Counted from the stretch's first letter, positions 1 through 10,117 are shown. The stretch: 64,000 nt of DNA from Myoxocephalus aenaeus (GCA_038501785.1 JBAMJR010000025.1:327501-391500); one strand, 5' to 3'. Program-made: numbers and translations. The notes: generated by a model from the sequence alone, not told the origin.

Positions 1-603
1 ATAAGTTGTTATGTGATAAAGAAATATATCCTGGCAGAATTGGTTGGACCGATTGGTGTTCTAAAATTTAAATTAAAAAGTAAAATGTCCAAAGTTTTGA
101 AAGGCCGTAAATGTTGCTCTGTGAATAACAAAATCATTTTCTTTCTTTAACCATTTTTAGGATTTAGCTTTTGATTTTGAATTCCTTTGTAAGTCTGATC
201 ATCCACTGACTGACTGATCAGTCAGCAATATATAGAGTATGTAAAGAAGTGCCCTTGCTACATCAGTGCTGTATAGATTGGTTGATTACAGTACACAGTA
301 TGGCCTCATATCCAAGAGTCAGTAACTCAGGCTTCATTCCGAGGTGGTGAAGCTAAAATAGTCAGTAACTCATCAACATCAAGTGTTTTCAAAACCATGT
401 CCATATGAATGCTAACGCATCAGTATTTTCATATCCACGTATCAGTGCTTTGGCCAGTAGATCATTAGACTTGCTTAACATGTAGATCGTCAGGTGAAGG
501 GACAAAGAGACAAAACCACTGCACATGCATACAGGAAACCAGTCACATATCTGGCACATTTTACAGTTCTTGTTGTAAAAAATTACACAAGGACACATTG
601 ACA
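1..603. other. adck1 intron, unassigned
   Basis: This is intron sequence upstream of the first adck1 exon in the window. I see no exon, no transposon end and no tandem repeat that I can name. Short open frames here have no recognisable protein content. Confidence 0.5.
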
Positions 604-669
604 TGCAGAGCCGGGGATTGAACCGCCGATCCTCGGATTGAAGTGCTCACCACTGAGCCACAGTCGCAC
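604..669 (-). repeat. tRNA-derived SINE head or tRNA relic
   Basis: Read on the minus strand, the sequence has a B-box-like GGTTCAATCCC (around 612-622) and upstream a GTGGCTCAGTGGTGAGC segment like an A box. This is the split pol III promoter layout of a tRNA-derived SINE. No CCA end, intact cloverleaf or SINE body is evident, so a functional tRNA gene is unlikely. Related heads occur at 26172 and 48626. Confidence 0.5.
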
Positions 670-795
670 AGTTTATGGTCACGTACTTAAGAAACATTCT
701 TATTCTCCAGCACAGAATTCTTATTCTGCGCTGGAGAATGGAATCTAGTGAAAAAGTGGTGGGAAGAAAATGAACATTTAAATGTCTTTCTCCAG

Positions 796-912
796 GTTCC
801 CATGATCCATTGGGATCTGTCCACCAAGAGGGTCCTGACCATGGAGTTTGTGGAGGGGGGCCAGATCGATGACAGGGACTACATGAAGAAGCACAGCATC
901 AATGTTAACGAG
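796..912 (+). CDS. adck1: ADCK1 kinase, internal exon (hinge region)
   Basis: This is an internal coding exon of the aarF-domain-containing kinase 1, a mitochondrial protein of the UbiB/ADCK atypical kinase family. It is 117 bp, 39 codons, phase 0 at both ends. It follows a TTTCTCCAG acceptor and ends NVNE before a GTACTG donor. The peptide contains IHWDLSTKRV followed by MEFVEGG (from 841), the hinge-like stretch of the kinase fold, and matches vertebrate ADCK1 from memory nearly residue for residue. The next exon (4550) continues exactly where ADCK1 does. The N-terminal half, including the family's KxGQ-type motif, lies left of the window. Downstream a short GT repeat directly follows the donor. 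The substrate of ADCK1 is not settled; family members COQ8A/B act in coenzyme Q synthesis, and ADCK1 has been linked to mitochondrial morphology. Confidence 0.95.
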
Positions 913-999
913 GTACTGTGTGTGTGTGTGAGAGTGTGTGTGTGTGAGTGAGTGATGTAGAGAAATACTGGTATTAAAGAGAGAGTAGTCGTTTTAACC

Positions 1000-1346
1000 T
1001 ACCGTACTTTTTGGGTTATAAGCCGCTACTGCCTTCGGTCAGTGTCCCCGACAGCTCCCCGCTGTAGCCAGCTGGGGCTCCTGCTAGCGCTCCGTCACTT
1101 CCCCGCTAACTTCCGCTAGCTCCCTAAAAACCACCGAAGGTAGCGGGACCAGTCTCGACACCCGACTTGGGCAGAGGGGACGCGGGCAGTAGCAGCAGCA
1201 GCGGGCAGTAGCAGCAGCAGTGGCCGGTAGCAGCAGAAGCGCTAGCTAGCAGCGCTACTAGAAGCGCTAGCTAGCAGCGCTACTAGCTTGCTACAGCGGG
1301 GACACTGATCAGCCGTAGGAGCGGCTTATAACCCGAAAAGTACGGT
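1000..1346. mobile_element. Short TIR DNA transposon (MITE)
   Basis: The two ends are inverted copies of each other: TACCGTACTTTTTGGGTTAT at the left and, read in reverse, TACCGTACTTTTCGGGTTAT at the right. Similarity extends about 45 bp inward. The bases TA lie at both outer edges, consistent with a TA target duplication. The 347-bp element has no coding capacity; its core is AGC-rich (GGGCAGTAGCAGCAGC-type repeats). It sits in an adck1 intron. I cannot assign the superfamily securely. Confidence 0.75.
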
Positions 1347-2699
1347 AGTTGGAGTAGCTGTGATGTCTAATATAACATGAAGTGATTGGCTCTAATGTTT
1401 TTTTTTATATTTACAGCTTTCATTTTGTCAAAGGTGACACAAAAGTGTTGTTTTTACTGAAAACACAACTTACCCTCTGCATTGAACCCTTCCTAAGCAT
1501 TAGGAGGGTTTAGTATCTCTCTTTACATTTTACATGCACACTACTTCTGGAACGCATCAACTGAAATTGCTGACAGCCTTTCATTTAAAATTGATTCCTA
1601 CAATATTTAAGAAAACAACAAGTCACACAACAATTATTCAACCGAAAACTGTCCCACTATTCTAATTTTGTATAATATTTATGATGAAGAAACTAGTACA
1701 GTTGTTGCTTTGACAATACTATTGGTAATACACATATATTTGAAATCTGAAATTGTATTGGGATTTCCTTGACACACACACACACACACACACACTCGGA
1801 CACTCGCATTAGGAGCACAGCTCAAGAAGACAATGACAAATACACTACACACAAATTATTTATTGGGCTTTTGACGAGCACATGAACACATGCATTCCCC
1901 CACACACTAGTGCAGACAGGGACACACTATCTGAGCATTAAGCAGTGATAATGAGTTTGATAAGACAGCCAATGAGACAGATAGAGGAGGCTGCATAATA
2001 TAACACACACACAAAGCGACAGGATGGACAGAGATATTAGGTGGCAGTGGTGCATGCTGGACTCTGTGTCTGTAATCACAAGATGGATGAGGGCCCAAAG
2101 AGACGTTCCTTTTTTGCATTCTTCCCCAGATTGGTAAGATGTAAGATATGACTGTGTCCACTGATTGGACAACATCCATACAACCTAGTGGTCCCAAAAC
2201 CTTTAAAAATGTTTGACACATTATTTTAAGTTGGTTAAAATACTTCTAATGTTATCTCAGTGTTGTTTAATGCAGCAAAATCACAGTCACTTTGGTTTTT
2301 GTCAGCTGCTGCTGAAAGTCGACATGCTAATGAGGTTTTCCATATGCCAAAAGACTGCTGATGGCATATATGTGATAACCACGTTTCACTGGTTTGTATG
2401 CAGACATTTTTCTGGGTTGTTCGTCGGATGCAATGCTGTCTCATTGCCCACAATGATTTCTAACCCAAAGAGCTGAAATGATAACATGGTATGATAATAT
2501 TAATTTTGTCTCTTCTCAAGTCCTGTAAATATGAATGAACATAGATTTGTTTTCTTCGGACTGGAATACATTGCCTGTCCTAATAATTCATCCTTAGTTA
2601 TGATATGATGTAAGTTGTACAGAAGATGGTGACTTAATTTAGTCTACAAATGTGGCCAGAATGAATAGGTGTATGAATTATTCATTCTCTTTTATTTTT
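1347..2699. other. adck1 intron with a (CA)n microsatellite
   Basis: A CA-repeat of about 24 bp lies at 1771-1794. The rest shows no exon or recognisable element. The overlapping minus-strand open frames at 1907-2221 do not resemble any protein family I know. Confidence 0.5.
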
Positions 2700-3735
2700 C
2701 TGAAGACAGAAGACTGTATTTAATTGTCATAACTCAATCTCTATTGGACTACAGCAGTGAGGTACTGACTGGGATATGGATTGGTCTCCAGTCTTCAAAT
2801 GTGCACAGATAGAAACGTTTTCAATCATATTTTTGGCAGCTGTTGATAAATTTGCCCCAGTTAAATCAGTCAGACTTAAAACTAGAACTGAACCTTGGAT
2901 TATGGTTGATATTTTAAATGGCATTAATTCAAGAACTTACTATCTTACCAAACATAAGAATTCTAGCAATGAGCAGTTCAGCGAATATACAAAAAAAAAC
3001 TTTTAAATAAGTTGAATCAAATGAGAAAGAAAGCTGAGACAGAATTCTTTAGCAAGAAGATAGCAGATAATAAGAGCAACCTACCAATACTTTGGAAGTC
3101 TTGAAACGGTACAGTAACAAAAACACAACTTTAACCTGGATGTAGGAGGCAAAGTAGCAAATAGTTACAATAATTACTGCACAACCATATTCAACATAAT
3201 GATAACAGTCACCTACTCAGTAAATGTCCTATTGAAGGCATGCAAATCAACAGAAAGGACTCCCGGATGCGTTTTCTTTTGCGTGTCTGACATAAATGCA
3301 CTACAACAGCTTAAAGCCATGAACCCTTCTAAAGCAACAGGTCCATGATAACATTCCCACCAGATGTTTTTCAATATCCCGTTGAAGTCATTACACCCAG
3401 CATAACCCATATAAAAAACATACCCATCGAACAAAACAAGATACCCTTTTGCTCTGCTTAACGCACCACATTAATAAAGGAGTAGATGTAGAAAAATACT
3501 GCGGCATGGTTATGTTGGATCTCCAAAAGGCGACGCTGTGAGTCCTGATATCCTTCTGATCAAGCTCTAACAATTCAGATCTACAGTGGCCTGAATCTTA
3601 TCTTGGAGACAGAACAGTAGTAGAGGTAAATGGAACCATGTTCACAACCACTCGCATGTGGGGTCCCACAGGGAAGCATTTTAGGTCCATTTTCCTTTCT
3701 TTCTTTTGTATTGGCCTCAAGTGGCTCAGAGTGGT
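2700..3735 (+). mobile_element. L2-like LINE, decayed reverse-transcriptase region
   Basis: Translation of 2776-3006 gives FAPVKSVRLKTRTEPWI, the linker typical of fish L2-type LINEs between endonuclease and reverse transcriptase. Around 3505-3700 the pieces VVMLDLQKAT and a degraded 'SYL..RT..VEVNGT..GVPQG' stretch are recognisable across frame changes. The reading frame is broken many times, so this is a fossil. The matching 3' end of the same family is found at 4049-4440, separated by an inserted repeat piece and a minisatellite. It lies in the adck1 intron between the exons at 796 and 4550. Confidence 0.65.
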
Positions 3736-3757
3736 AATGAAGTTTATTCATTAAAGG

Positions 3758-3845
3758 TTCAATTCAATGTATTTTGTATCGCCCAAAAGCACAAACTACA
3801 AATTATCCTCAGAGGGCTTTACAATCTGTACACATACAACATCCT
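3758..3845 (-). repeat. Interspersed repeat F1, 3' end only
   Basis: This is the reverse complement of the 3' end of a family found at 9643, 22918, 46078 and 59437: an AATTGAATT-type tail, then ACAAATTATCCTCAGAGGGC-like sequence and ACAATCTGTACACATACAAC. Only the tail-proximal ~85 bp is present here. The family has the look of a LINE 3' end (pentanucleotide GAATT tail). Confidence 0.7.
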
Positions 3846-3870
3846 CCTAAGTACGTTTGTGATCTGCTGC

Positions 3871-4048
3871 TACCTTATGAACCATCCTGACCCCTCAGGT
3901 GGTCTGGGACTGGTCTACCTTATGAACCACCCTGACCCCTCAGGTGGTCTGGGACTGGTCTACCTTATGAACCATCTGACCCCTCAGGTGGTCTGGGACT
4001 GGTCTACCTTATGAACCATCTGACCCCTCAGGTGGTCTGGGACTGATC
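3871..4048 (+). repeat. Minisatellite, 4 copies of a 44-45 bp unit
   Basis: Units start at 3871, 3916, 3961 and 4005. The first two are 45 bp and the last two are 44 bp. Each contains TACCTTATGAACCA and CCCCTCAGGTGGTCTGGGAC. One reading frame gives YEPS..PLRWSGTGL, which is the C-terminal region of the flanking L2-like LINE, so the array is an expansion of LINE coding sequence. Confidence 0.9.
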
Positions 4049-4440
4049 TAGTTTCTGTTCCAAGAGTCAGAACTAAACATGGAGAAGCAGCGTTCGGCTT
4101 TTCTGCTCCACACATCTGGAACAAGGTCCCTGAAAGCTGCAGGTCTGCAGAGACCCTCAGCTCCTTTAAATCCAGATTCAAGACTTTTCTGTTTGCTGTT
4201 GCCTTTAATTGATCCAGATTCAATTGCTGCATCTCACTACTACATTTTATTTCTTAAACTGCACTGCAACTTTTATTCAATTTTTATTTTTTATTTAGCT
4301 TTTTGACTGTTTTAATGTTTTCTTAACTGTTTTAAATCCTGTTTTCTCTGCATTATGTTTTGATGCTTTTAATGGTTTTATGTGAAACACTTTGAATCGC
4401 CTTGTTGAAATGTGCTCTACAAATAAACTTGCCTTTGCAT
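4049..4440 (+). mobile_element. L2-like LINE 3' end
   Basis: Positions 4060-4210 translate, in frame, to the C-terminus typical of fish L2-type ORF2: VRTKHGEAAFGFSAPHIWNK followed by PESCRSAETLSSFKSRFKTF. The 3' UTR then ends with ...CCTTGTTGAAATGTGCTCTA and CAAATAAACTTGCCTTTGC, the usual L2 tail. The ORF is a relic; it belongs with the piece at 2700-3735. Confidence 0.8.
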
Positions 4441-4549
4441 GCCATTTACATGTCAAATGCATGATGGTTACAAGCTGTTTATTGGAAAATGTGTCTTCTA
4501 AGTGTCATTTTTACACTTTTCACCTTTTCCTCCATCATGTCCCCAACAG

Positions 4550-4699
4550 ATCTCCGAGAACCTGGGTAAGATGTACAGTGAAATGATCTTCGTCCATGGC
4601 TTTGTTCACTGTGATCCGCACCCGGGCAATGTGTTGGTCCGAAAGTGTCCCGAGAGCAAGAAGACCGAGATCGCCCTGCTTGATCATGGCCTTTATCAG
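4550..4699 (+). CDS. adck1: ADCK1 kinase, catalytic-loop exon
   Basis: A 150-bp exon of 50 codons, phase 0 at both ends, following a CCCCAACAG acceptor and ending GLYQ before a GTGAGA donor. It encodes the active-site part of the kinase: the catalytic loop HCDPHPGN at 4607-4630 (the HxDxxxxN pattern, with the UbiB-type DPHPGN) and the metal-binding DHG at 4682-4690, where canonical kinases have DFG. It starts ISENLGKMYSEMIFVHGF, contiguous with the VNE end of the previous exon when compared with vertebrate ADCK1. All key catalytic residues are present, so nothing indicates a dead copy. Confidence 0.96.
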
Positions 4700-4979
4700 G
4701 TGAGACATCTCCAAGCTGCCCGCACATAAAGAAAATACCATTTGTTCTCAAATTGCTGTCCATTTTTCATGTTGCTGGCTTCGACCTTCAGTTCACGGAG
4801 AGAGCAGCCAACACACAGCCAGCATGCGGATGTGACACACACTTTCATTAGAGCTTCAGCAGGATAAAAGCTTTTTGATAAACAACTCATTTGATGTTGT
4901 TCTCAGTAAAGTGCAGTATGCTGTGTTTGGATTGGTGCACCACAGCCGTAATCATACAGGCGCATTTACTGTATGTACT

Positions 4980-5256
4980 CGTGTTCTACACACACACGCA
5001 CCCACACCCACACACACACGCACCCACACACACACTCCTTGATTGTTAACACACTTGCTCCTACAAACACCTGCAGGCGGACACAGACATCCACAGATCT
5101 GACATGTGTTTATTCACTGCTTGTTCCTGTTTTCATGAAGAGACTTTAGTGGCAATATGCTTCTCCTTCCCCTCTCTCTCTCTCTCTCACACTCACACTC
5201 ACACACCCTTTCTCTCTCTCACACACTCTTTCCCTCTCTCACTCTCTCTCTCTCTG
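4980..5256. repeat. CA- and CT-rich low-complexity DNA
   Basis: Interrupted CA/CCCA repeats lie at 4989-5035 and mixed CTCTCT/CACACA repeats at 5176-5256. The second block directly precedes the L1/Tx1-like LINE remnant. Confidence 0.85.
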
Positions 5257-5530
5257 TGTGAGCGTGGAGGTTGTGAGCTGGGAGCGTGGGTTAGTGGTGA
5301 TTTCTTGGTGAATGTTGTGGATAAAGTGCATTGTGTGTTGTTGTGTTTCGAGAAGGCGAACGCGGTGGTGTTGAACGGGATCGTGGTGAACGAGGAGTTC
5401 GTCCCCGTTCTGCCGCTCTCAACACCGGCGGTCAGGGTTAGAAAAACTCTGCTGAGGAGGTCAGAGGGGACCAGCAGGACAGGAGGAGACGGGTGAGGTC
5501 CAGCTTTGTAGGTCAGGTGGATGAGGAGAG

Positions 5531-5698
5531 TCAGGAGGACAGGCAGGTAAATGAGGGGTCAGGAGGACAGGCAGGTAAATGAGGGGTCAGGAGGACAGGC
5601 AGGTAAATGAGGGGTCAGAAGTACAGGCAGGTAAATGAGGGGTCAGAAGTACAGGCAGGTAAATGAGGGGTCCGGAGGACAGGCAGGTAAATGAGGGG
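5531..5698 (+). repeat. Minisatellite, 6 copies of a 28-bp unit
   Basis: Copies start at 5531, 5559, 5587, 5615, 5643 and 5671, with a partial seventh at 5699. The unit contains GGAGGACAGGCAGGTAAATG; copies 4 and 5 share the variant GAAGTACAGG. It lies between the ORF1-like and endonuclease-like parts of the surrounding LINE. The unit is not a multiple of three, so it cannot be a protein repeat. Confidence 0.93.
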
Positions 5699-6232
5699 TC
5701 AGGGGGGTCCTGAGCGTAAACGGGGCCAGAGATCTGGTGAAGAGGTCTCTGCTGTACCAGCTGATGAAGCTCAAGAGGACTGATGTGATGTTTCTGCAGG
5801 AGACTTACACGAGAGCGAGTGGAAGAGCGAGTGTGGGGGAGGTGGTGCTAAGTCCCAGGAGCACCACCAGTGGGGGGGTGGGCCTCCTCTTCGAAGAGAG
5901 CTGTACCCCAGGGTCTGTGGAGGTGGACGGGTGGTGGAGGGCAGGCTGTGAAGTTCCAGCACGTTTATGTCGTGTTTATGCTCCGGCGAGTGTGTTTTTT
6001 TTTTTAAGGGTTTTAAGCGGCGTTCTATGCAGAGTGAATGTGGAGGACTTTTTTTTTCTGGAGCAGATTCTAACTGCACTGAGAATGATCTGCTAGACAG
6101 GAACCTCCTCGAGCCTCACAGTCCATCCCAGCATGCACTGGGGCAGCTGGCGGAGTAACACAAGCTAGCCGATGTGTGGAGGAGACTTAACGGGGACAAG
6201 AGACAATACACCGGGCTCACTCTACAGGGAAT

Positions 6233-6320
6233 TTTCCCTGGCTGTGTTAGACAGCCAGGGAAACCCATCCCTCTTCCAGGTCAACCCCCCAGGGGGGTTG
6301 ACCTGGAAGAGGGATGGGTT
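6233..6320. repeat. Two abutting perfect hairpins
   Basis: The first hairpin has 13-bp arms (6233-6245 and 6251-6263, TTTCCCTGGCTGT) with a 5-nt loop. The second has 29-bp arms (6262-6290 and 6292-6320) around a single central A. The arms match perfectly and the two structures overlap by two bases. The right arm of the larger one is LINE coding sequence (GVDLEEGW). Confidence 0.93.
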
Positions 6321-6678
6321 GAGTTGAAGTATCTTGGGGATGAAGAGTTTGTGAAGAACAACTGGGAGAGCGTGGTGGAATAAATGGAAGGAGTCTTGGC
6401 GAAATGGAAGTTGCTGAAGCCACAGAGGCCGGACTCTGGTGATTAATAATCTGGTGGCTTCGGCTCTGTGGCACAAGCTGGCCTGCATGGAACCACCTAA
6501 AGGCCTCACGCACAAGCTGAAGGCCATCTTGGTTGAATCTTTCTGGGACAGGCTGCACTGGGTCCCTGAGAGTCTCCTGTTTTTATCAAAAGAGGATGGA
6601 GAACAGGGTCTGGTCCACATTGACAGCAGAGTGGCAACGTTCAGGTTCCAGTTTGCAAAAGTATCTGACAGCCCCAAC

Positions 6679-7428
6679 TAGGGCTGGGTTTCAATTTTCC
6701 ATACGGTATGAATTTTTCATATACAGTCATAGCCGTAACAACTGTTGTCGCTCTTCGGCAGGCAGCAAAATGAATTGTTCACCGCTACTTACGTGTCATG
6801 ATTATAACTTTAGTCATGGTTAGAACTTTATAACAACAATTAATAACCCACAACTATACGCTACCCACACTCTAAACACCATGACACAACAGTGTGTGAC
6901 ACATAAACAATTCATAACACTAATAATTGTACATTTATAAATTACACCGCCAAACTGCATGCTGGGTACAGCTCGCCCACTATCACAACAAGAAGAAACT
7001 CCGTCGCTACATTAAAAAAACTGAAAAGAGCGATGCAGGAGGAACAACGGGAGACCAGAGAGGCACCAATATAACTAGACACATATGCAACGCTGATTAC
7101 GGTGTGGTATTTGTTATAAATGTACGTTGGTACATAGAGGGTGATAAGAAGCTGAACCTGGAGGGACTTAGGACCCAGGGGAATGTAGGTGAACAAAACA
7201 GGAGGAGACAGACCAGAAGACAAGCAGCACAAACAGCTGTTCACCCTCTGGCCAGTGAGCGGTCAACAACGGGCAGGGAACAGCTGTTCAGTTGTCCGGC
7301 GGTCCTTTTCGGAGTCAATAAATGTATGTGTTTAAAAATAAAATAAAAAATACTATGATATACCGTGAAACCGCCAGAATCTTACAAAATACCGTGATAT
7401 GAATTTTCAGCCATACCGCCCAGCCCTA
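6679..7428 (+). mobile_element. Non-autonomous hAT-like element, copy 1
   Basis: The element begins TAGGGCTGGGTTTCAATTTT and ends GCCATACCGCCCAGCCCTA, giving TAGGGCTGGG terminal inverted repeats. The 8-bp flanks GCCCCAAC and GATCCAAC agree at 6 of 8 positions, as expected for a decayed hAT target duplication. It interrupts the L1/Tx1-like LINE. A shorter copy in inverse orientation lies at 54935-55406 and shares CAAACTGCATGCTGGGTACA. There is no transposase frame. Confidence 0.8.
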
Positions 7429-7770
7429 GATCCAACAGATGTGGTGTGGAGAGACGTGACCAGCTGCATTTTAAGGAAGGCACTGGTCTGGGCGTAGACA
7501 CTGCACTCTATTTAATGGATTTTTTTTTTTTTTTACCTGTCACTTTTTAAGCTGTGGAAGTATTTTAAACGAAAGAGACGGGGGCTACCACCTTGAGGAA
7601 GGTGGTGAACGTAGCCGGTCCTGGACTGGCGGACGCACCTGCGTTGGTGTCTCTTCCCAGGCTGAAGTCCATTCGGCAGAGCGGGAGCATCCTGAGCAGG
7701 TGGGCCGAGAGGCTAAGGACGAGGGCAAAATGCTGCACGAGTACGGCAGAGGAGAGGAGATACCTGACCT

Positions 7771-8063
7771 GAGAAGGGGAAAGCCGCTGCTGCTGCTGAG
7801 CTCATGGCCGTGTTGAGGATAGAGAAAGTCGCAAATGTAGAGCGTTGCCTCCCTCAATATCAGCCTCCAGTGCTCTCAATGGGAAGAGGGAGAGCCAGAG
7901 TGAGAAACGGATGCCTCAAACTAGTGCACCTTAAACTATGCTTTGTGTATTTGTGCCTCCTAATCTCTGAATTTGATGACCTTCACCTGAAGGATGTTAC
8001 ATAAAAAATGCAGGAGTCCTCACCAACAAGTAAGACGTATGTATGACCAACAAACTCTTAGAG
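7771..8063. other. adck1 intron, unassigned
   Basis: No exon or repeat recognised between the LINE remnant and the hAT relic. Confidence 0.4.
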
Positions 8064-9205
8064 CAGGGGTGTCCAAACTTGTTTCACTGAGGGCCATAAA
8101 CAGAGAAAAATACGAAAGTCTGGGCCACTCACTAGAGGTGAGGTATATCGCAAAATGAATTAAATGAGGTCAATTATTTGACCTCAACTTTGGTGGTTGA
8201 GATGCGAAGAACATCACAGACATGGCTGTCAGCTAGGGTGCGTAGGGTTGTGGTACTACCTGGTTTTTGCCTTGCTAGCTCTTGTTCAGTGTGTTCATCA
8301 GTTCTAGTTCAGACTCTCTTCACTTCTTCTGCATCATCAGCTGGATTTCTTTCTCAATGGCAGAAAGATCTTGGAAGCGCTGACTGATGACAGACACATA
8401 TTTCCTCTTTTTAGCAGAAAGCTTGACCTCTGGAAAAGCTACTTTGATTCCAGACAGCGTGGGGAAGAGCGCAGCAGTGAAGTTACTTGTGTCTCAAAGA
8501 GACGCAGCTTCTTTCATGCGAGTGTGAAGTTGTGCTACGACCTGCTCTTTGCCTTGCAGGCTCTTGTTCAGTGTGTTGAGATGATGATAAGATCAACTAG
8601 AAATGCGAAGTCTGCCAACCATAGAGGGTCACTCAGTTCATGAAGAGGTCGGTCCTTCTCTTTCAAAACCTGGTCAATTTCTGATCTCGGGGAATAAATC
8701 CGCTGCAGCACCTCAGACTGAGAGAGGAGGTCCGTGTTCAGCATCAGACAGGACAGCTTGAACTTCTCTGTGGTGGATCTGACACAGCTTCAAACATGTC
8801 CTTCCCCGTTGATGTGCCCTTGAGACTCTTCAGATCAGCTGCTCCTCCGTAATGCAAAAGTTATCGCCAACTCCCCGCAAAAGCATGAACAGCTGAGCGG
8901 TGTCTGTGGCGTCTGAGCTCTCATCACACGCAATCCAGTAGAAATAAAAAGCACAGGCTTTATGTGACACCTGATGCTTGAAGTTAGCTGACAAGTCTTT
9001 GTGTTTCTGGACTTGCTCACGTTGTTGAATTCCAGCGTCTTTTCCAGGCACATTATTCCTGACTTCAGTGAGGCTCTGTGTTATGAAGTCTGAGAAGGTT
9101 TCCCGTGTCGTGACCTCGTAGCTGCTCGTGTGGATTGTTGAGCTGGCAGGCCATCGCTTGACTTTCTCTCCATTATATTTGTAGAATCTGCTGCAGGCCA
9201 ATAAA
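8064..9205 (-). pseudogene. hAT transposase relic (Charlie/ZBED-like)
   Basis: The + strand edge starts CAGGGGTGTCCAAACTTG, a typical hAT terminus. On the minus strand the translation carries hAT transposase blocks: WIACDESSDATDTAQLFMLL with a following RGV (8830-9201), then TDLLSQSEVL and ELSDPLWLADFAFLVDLI (about 8600-8750), then MKEAASLRHK (about 8490-8525). Between them are gaps and stop codons, so the gene is dead. The family resembles the transposase ancestors of GTF2IRD2 and ZBED5. The DDE catalytic triad cannot be traced. Confidence 0.75.
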
Positions 9206-9642
9206 CAGACAGACAGAATAAAATGTATTTATATTGCACAGTTGAGGTGATTAAAGTGATTGAAGTGTTTTTGTGGTCTACTGGGAGCTGGTTGTGCAGC
9301 CTGACAGCAGCAGGAAGGAAGGACTTGGGGTACTACTCTTTACAGATTACCATAAATGATCAAGTAGATACAATCACATGATAATTAAAACACTGATCGT
9401 GGTTTTATCTGGACCCTGGTCCTGCCCGACACCTACTGCTATTATCATTATTATTATTATTATTAGTTACATTGCTAGTAATATTGCCAAAACATTACTG
9501 CTTTTATTGTCATTATTATTCTACTATATCCACTGCTGCTGTTATTTTTAGTAGTTGTAACTTTTTCATCATCCTACTTCTCTCATATATGAATAATTTC
9601 TGTCATATTCATGTAATGTGTTGTAACTCTGTTATGATGTTC
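9206..9642. other. adck1 intron, AT-rich with an ATT repeat
   Basis: The piece at 9230-9340 (GGAGCTGGTTGTGCAGCCTG and following) resembles a common fish repeat that I cannot name securely. A short ATT trinucleotide run lies at 9440-9466. Confidence 0.4.
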
Positions 9643-9875
9643 ATTCTGGTCACATGACATCTATTGCTTCTGTTCATCCTGATAGAGGAGCTCCTCTGTT
9701 GCTCTCCTGTGGGTTTCTTCCCTTTTTCTCCACGTTAAAGGTTTTTTGGGGAGTTTTTCCTGATCTGATGTGAGGTCCCGGGACAGAGGATGTTGTATGT
9801 GTACAGATTGTAAAGCCCTCTGAGGATAATTTGTAATTTGTGATTTTGGGCGATACAAAATACATTGAATTGAAT
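9643..9875 (+). repeat. Interspersed repeat F1, full-looking copy
   Basis: The copy runs from TCTGGTCACATGACATCTAT to the tail ATTGAATTGAAT. It shares order and sequence with 46078-46325 and 59437-59678, including GAGGTCCCGGGACAGAGGAT-like and GTGTACAGATTGTAAAGCCC segments. It sits only about 35 bp before the acceptor of the next adck1 exon. Confidence 0.85.
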
Positions 9876-9909
9876 CCTAACAAAGGACATATAATCCCCT
9901 CCCTTCCAG

Positions 9910-10107
9910 GTCCTTCAGCCAGACTTAAGGTTGGACTATTGTCGGCTGTGGCAGGCTCTGATAAAAGGTGACATGTCCAGGGTGGAACGTTACAGCCTCA
10001 GACTGGGAGCTGGAGATCTGTACCCCCTGTTTGCCTGCGTGGTCACCTCTCGCTCTTGGACCGCCGTCAATGCCGGCATCAGTTCTGTGCCTGTCACACG
10101 CTCTGAG
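9910..10107 (+). CDS. adck1: ADCK1 kinase, exon after the DHG motif
   Basis: A 198-bp, 66-codon exon, phase 0 at both ends, after a CCCTTCCAG acceptor and before a GTACTG donor. It encodes LRLDYCRLWQALIKGDMSRV, then the strongly conserved LGAGDLYPLFACVVTSRSW, and ends VPVTRSE. These correspond to the C-terminal lobe of the ADCK1 kinase domain. Because its first codon follows the GLYQ end of the preceding exon without loss, no exon is missing between them. A (CA)13 microsatellite starts 15 bp beyond the donor. Confidence 0.96.
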
Positions 10108-10117
10108 GTACTGTATG

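Larger units (their letters stand above)
5257..7770 (+). mobile_element. L1/Tx1-like LINE, internally deleted and interrupted
   Basis: Pieces of both LINE proteins are recognisable in order. 5340-5450: ORF1-like peptide with VVLNGIVVNEEFVPVLPLST. 5715-5965: start of the endonuclease, with RSLLYQLMKLKRTDVMFLQE and the later TSGGVGLLF. 6070-6220: NCTENDLLDRNLLEPH and VWRRLNGDKRQYTG, also endonuclease. 6290-6350: GVDLEEGWVELKYLG. 6440-6670: the C-terminal part with LVASALWHKLA and EDGEQGLVHIDSRVATF. 7565-7740: VVNVAGPGLADAPALVSLP. Most of the reverse-transcriptase core is missing, and frames are broken. A 28-bp minisatellite, a double hairpin and a hAT element (6679-7428) lie inside it. It occupies an adck1 intron. 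Confidence 0.8.

Noticed and set aside
604..669. Functional tRNA gene
   Set aside because: Only the promoter boxes are recognisable; the acceptor stem and cloverleaf are not convincing, and related heads occur in SINEs.
5531..5698. CRISPR-like regular repeat
   Set aside because: The 28-bp units are contiguous with no spacers, in a vertebrate LINE; this is a minisatellite.
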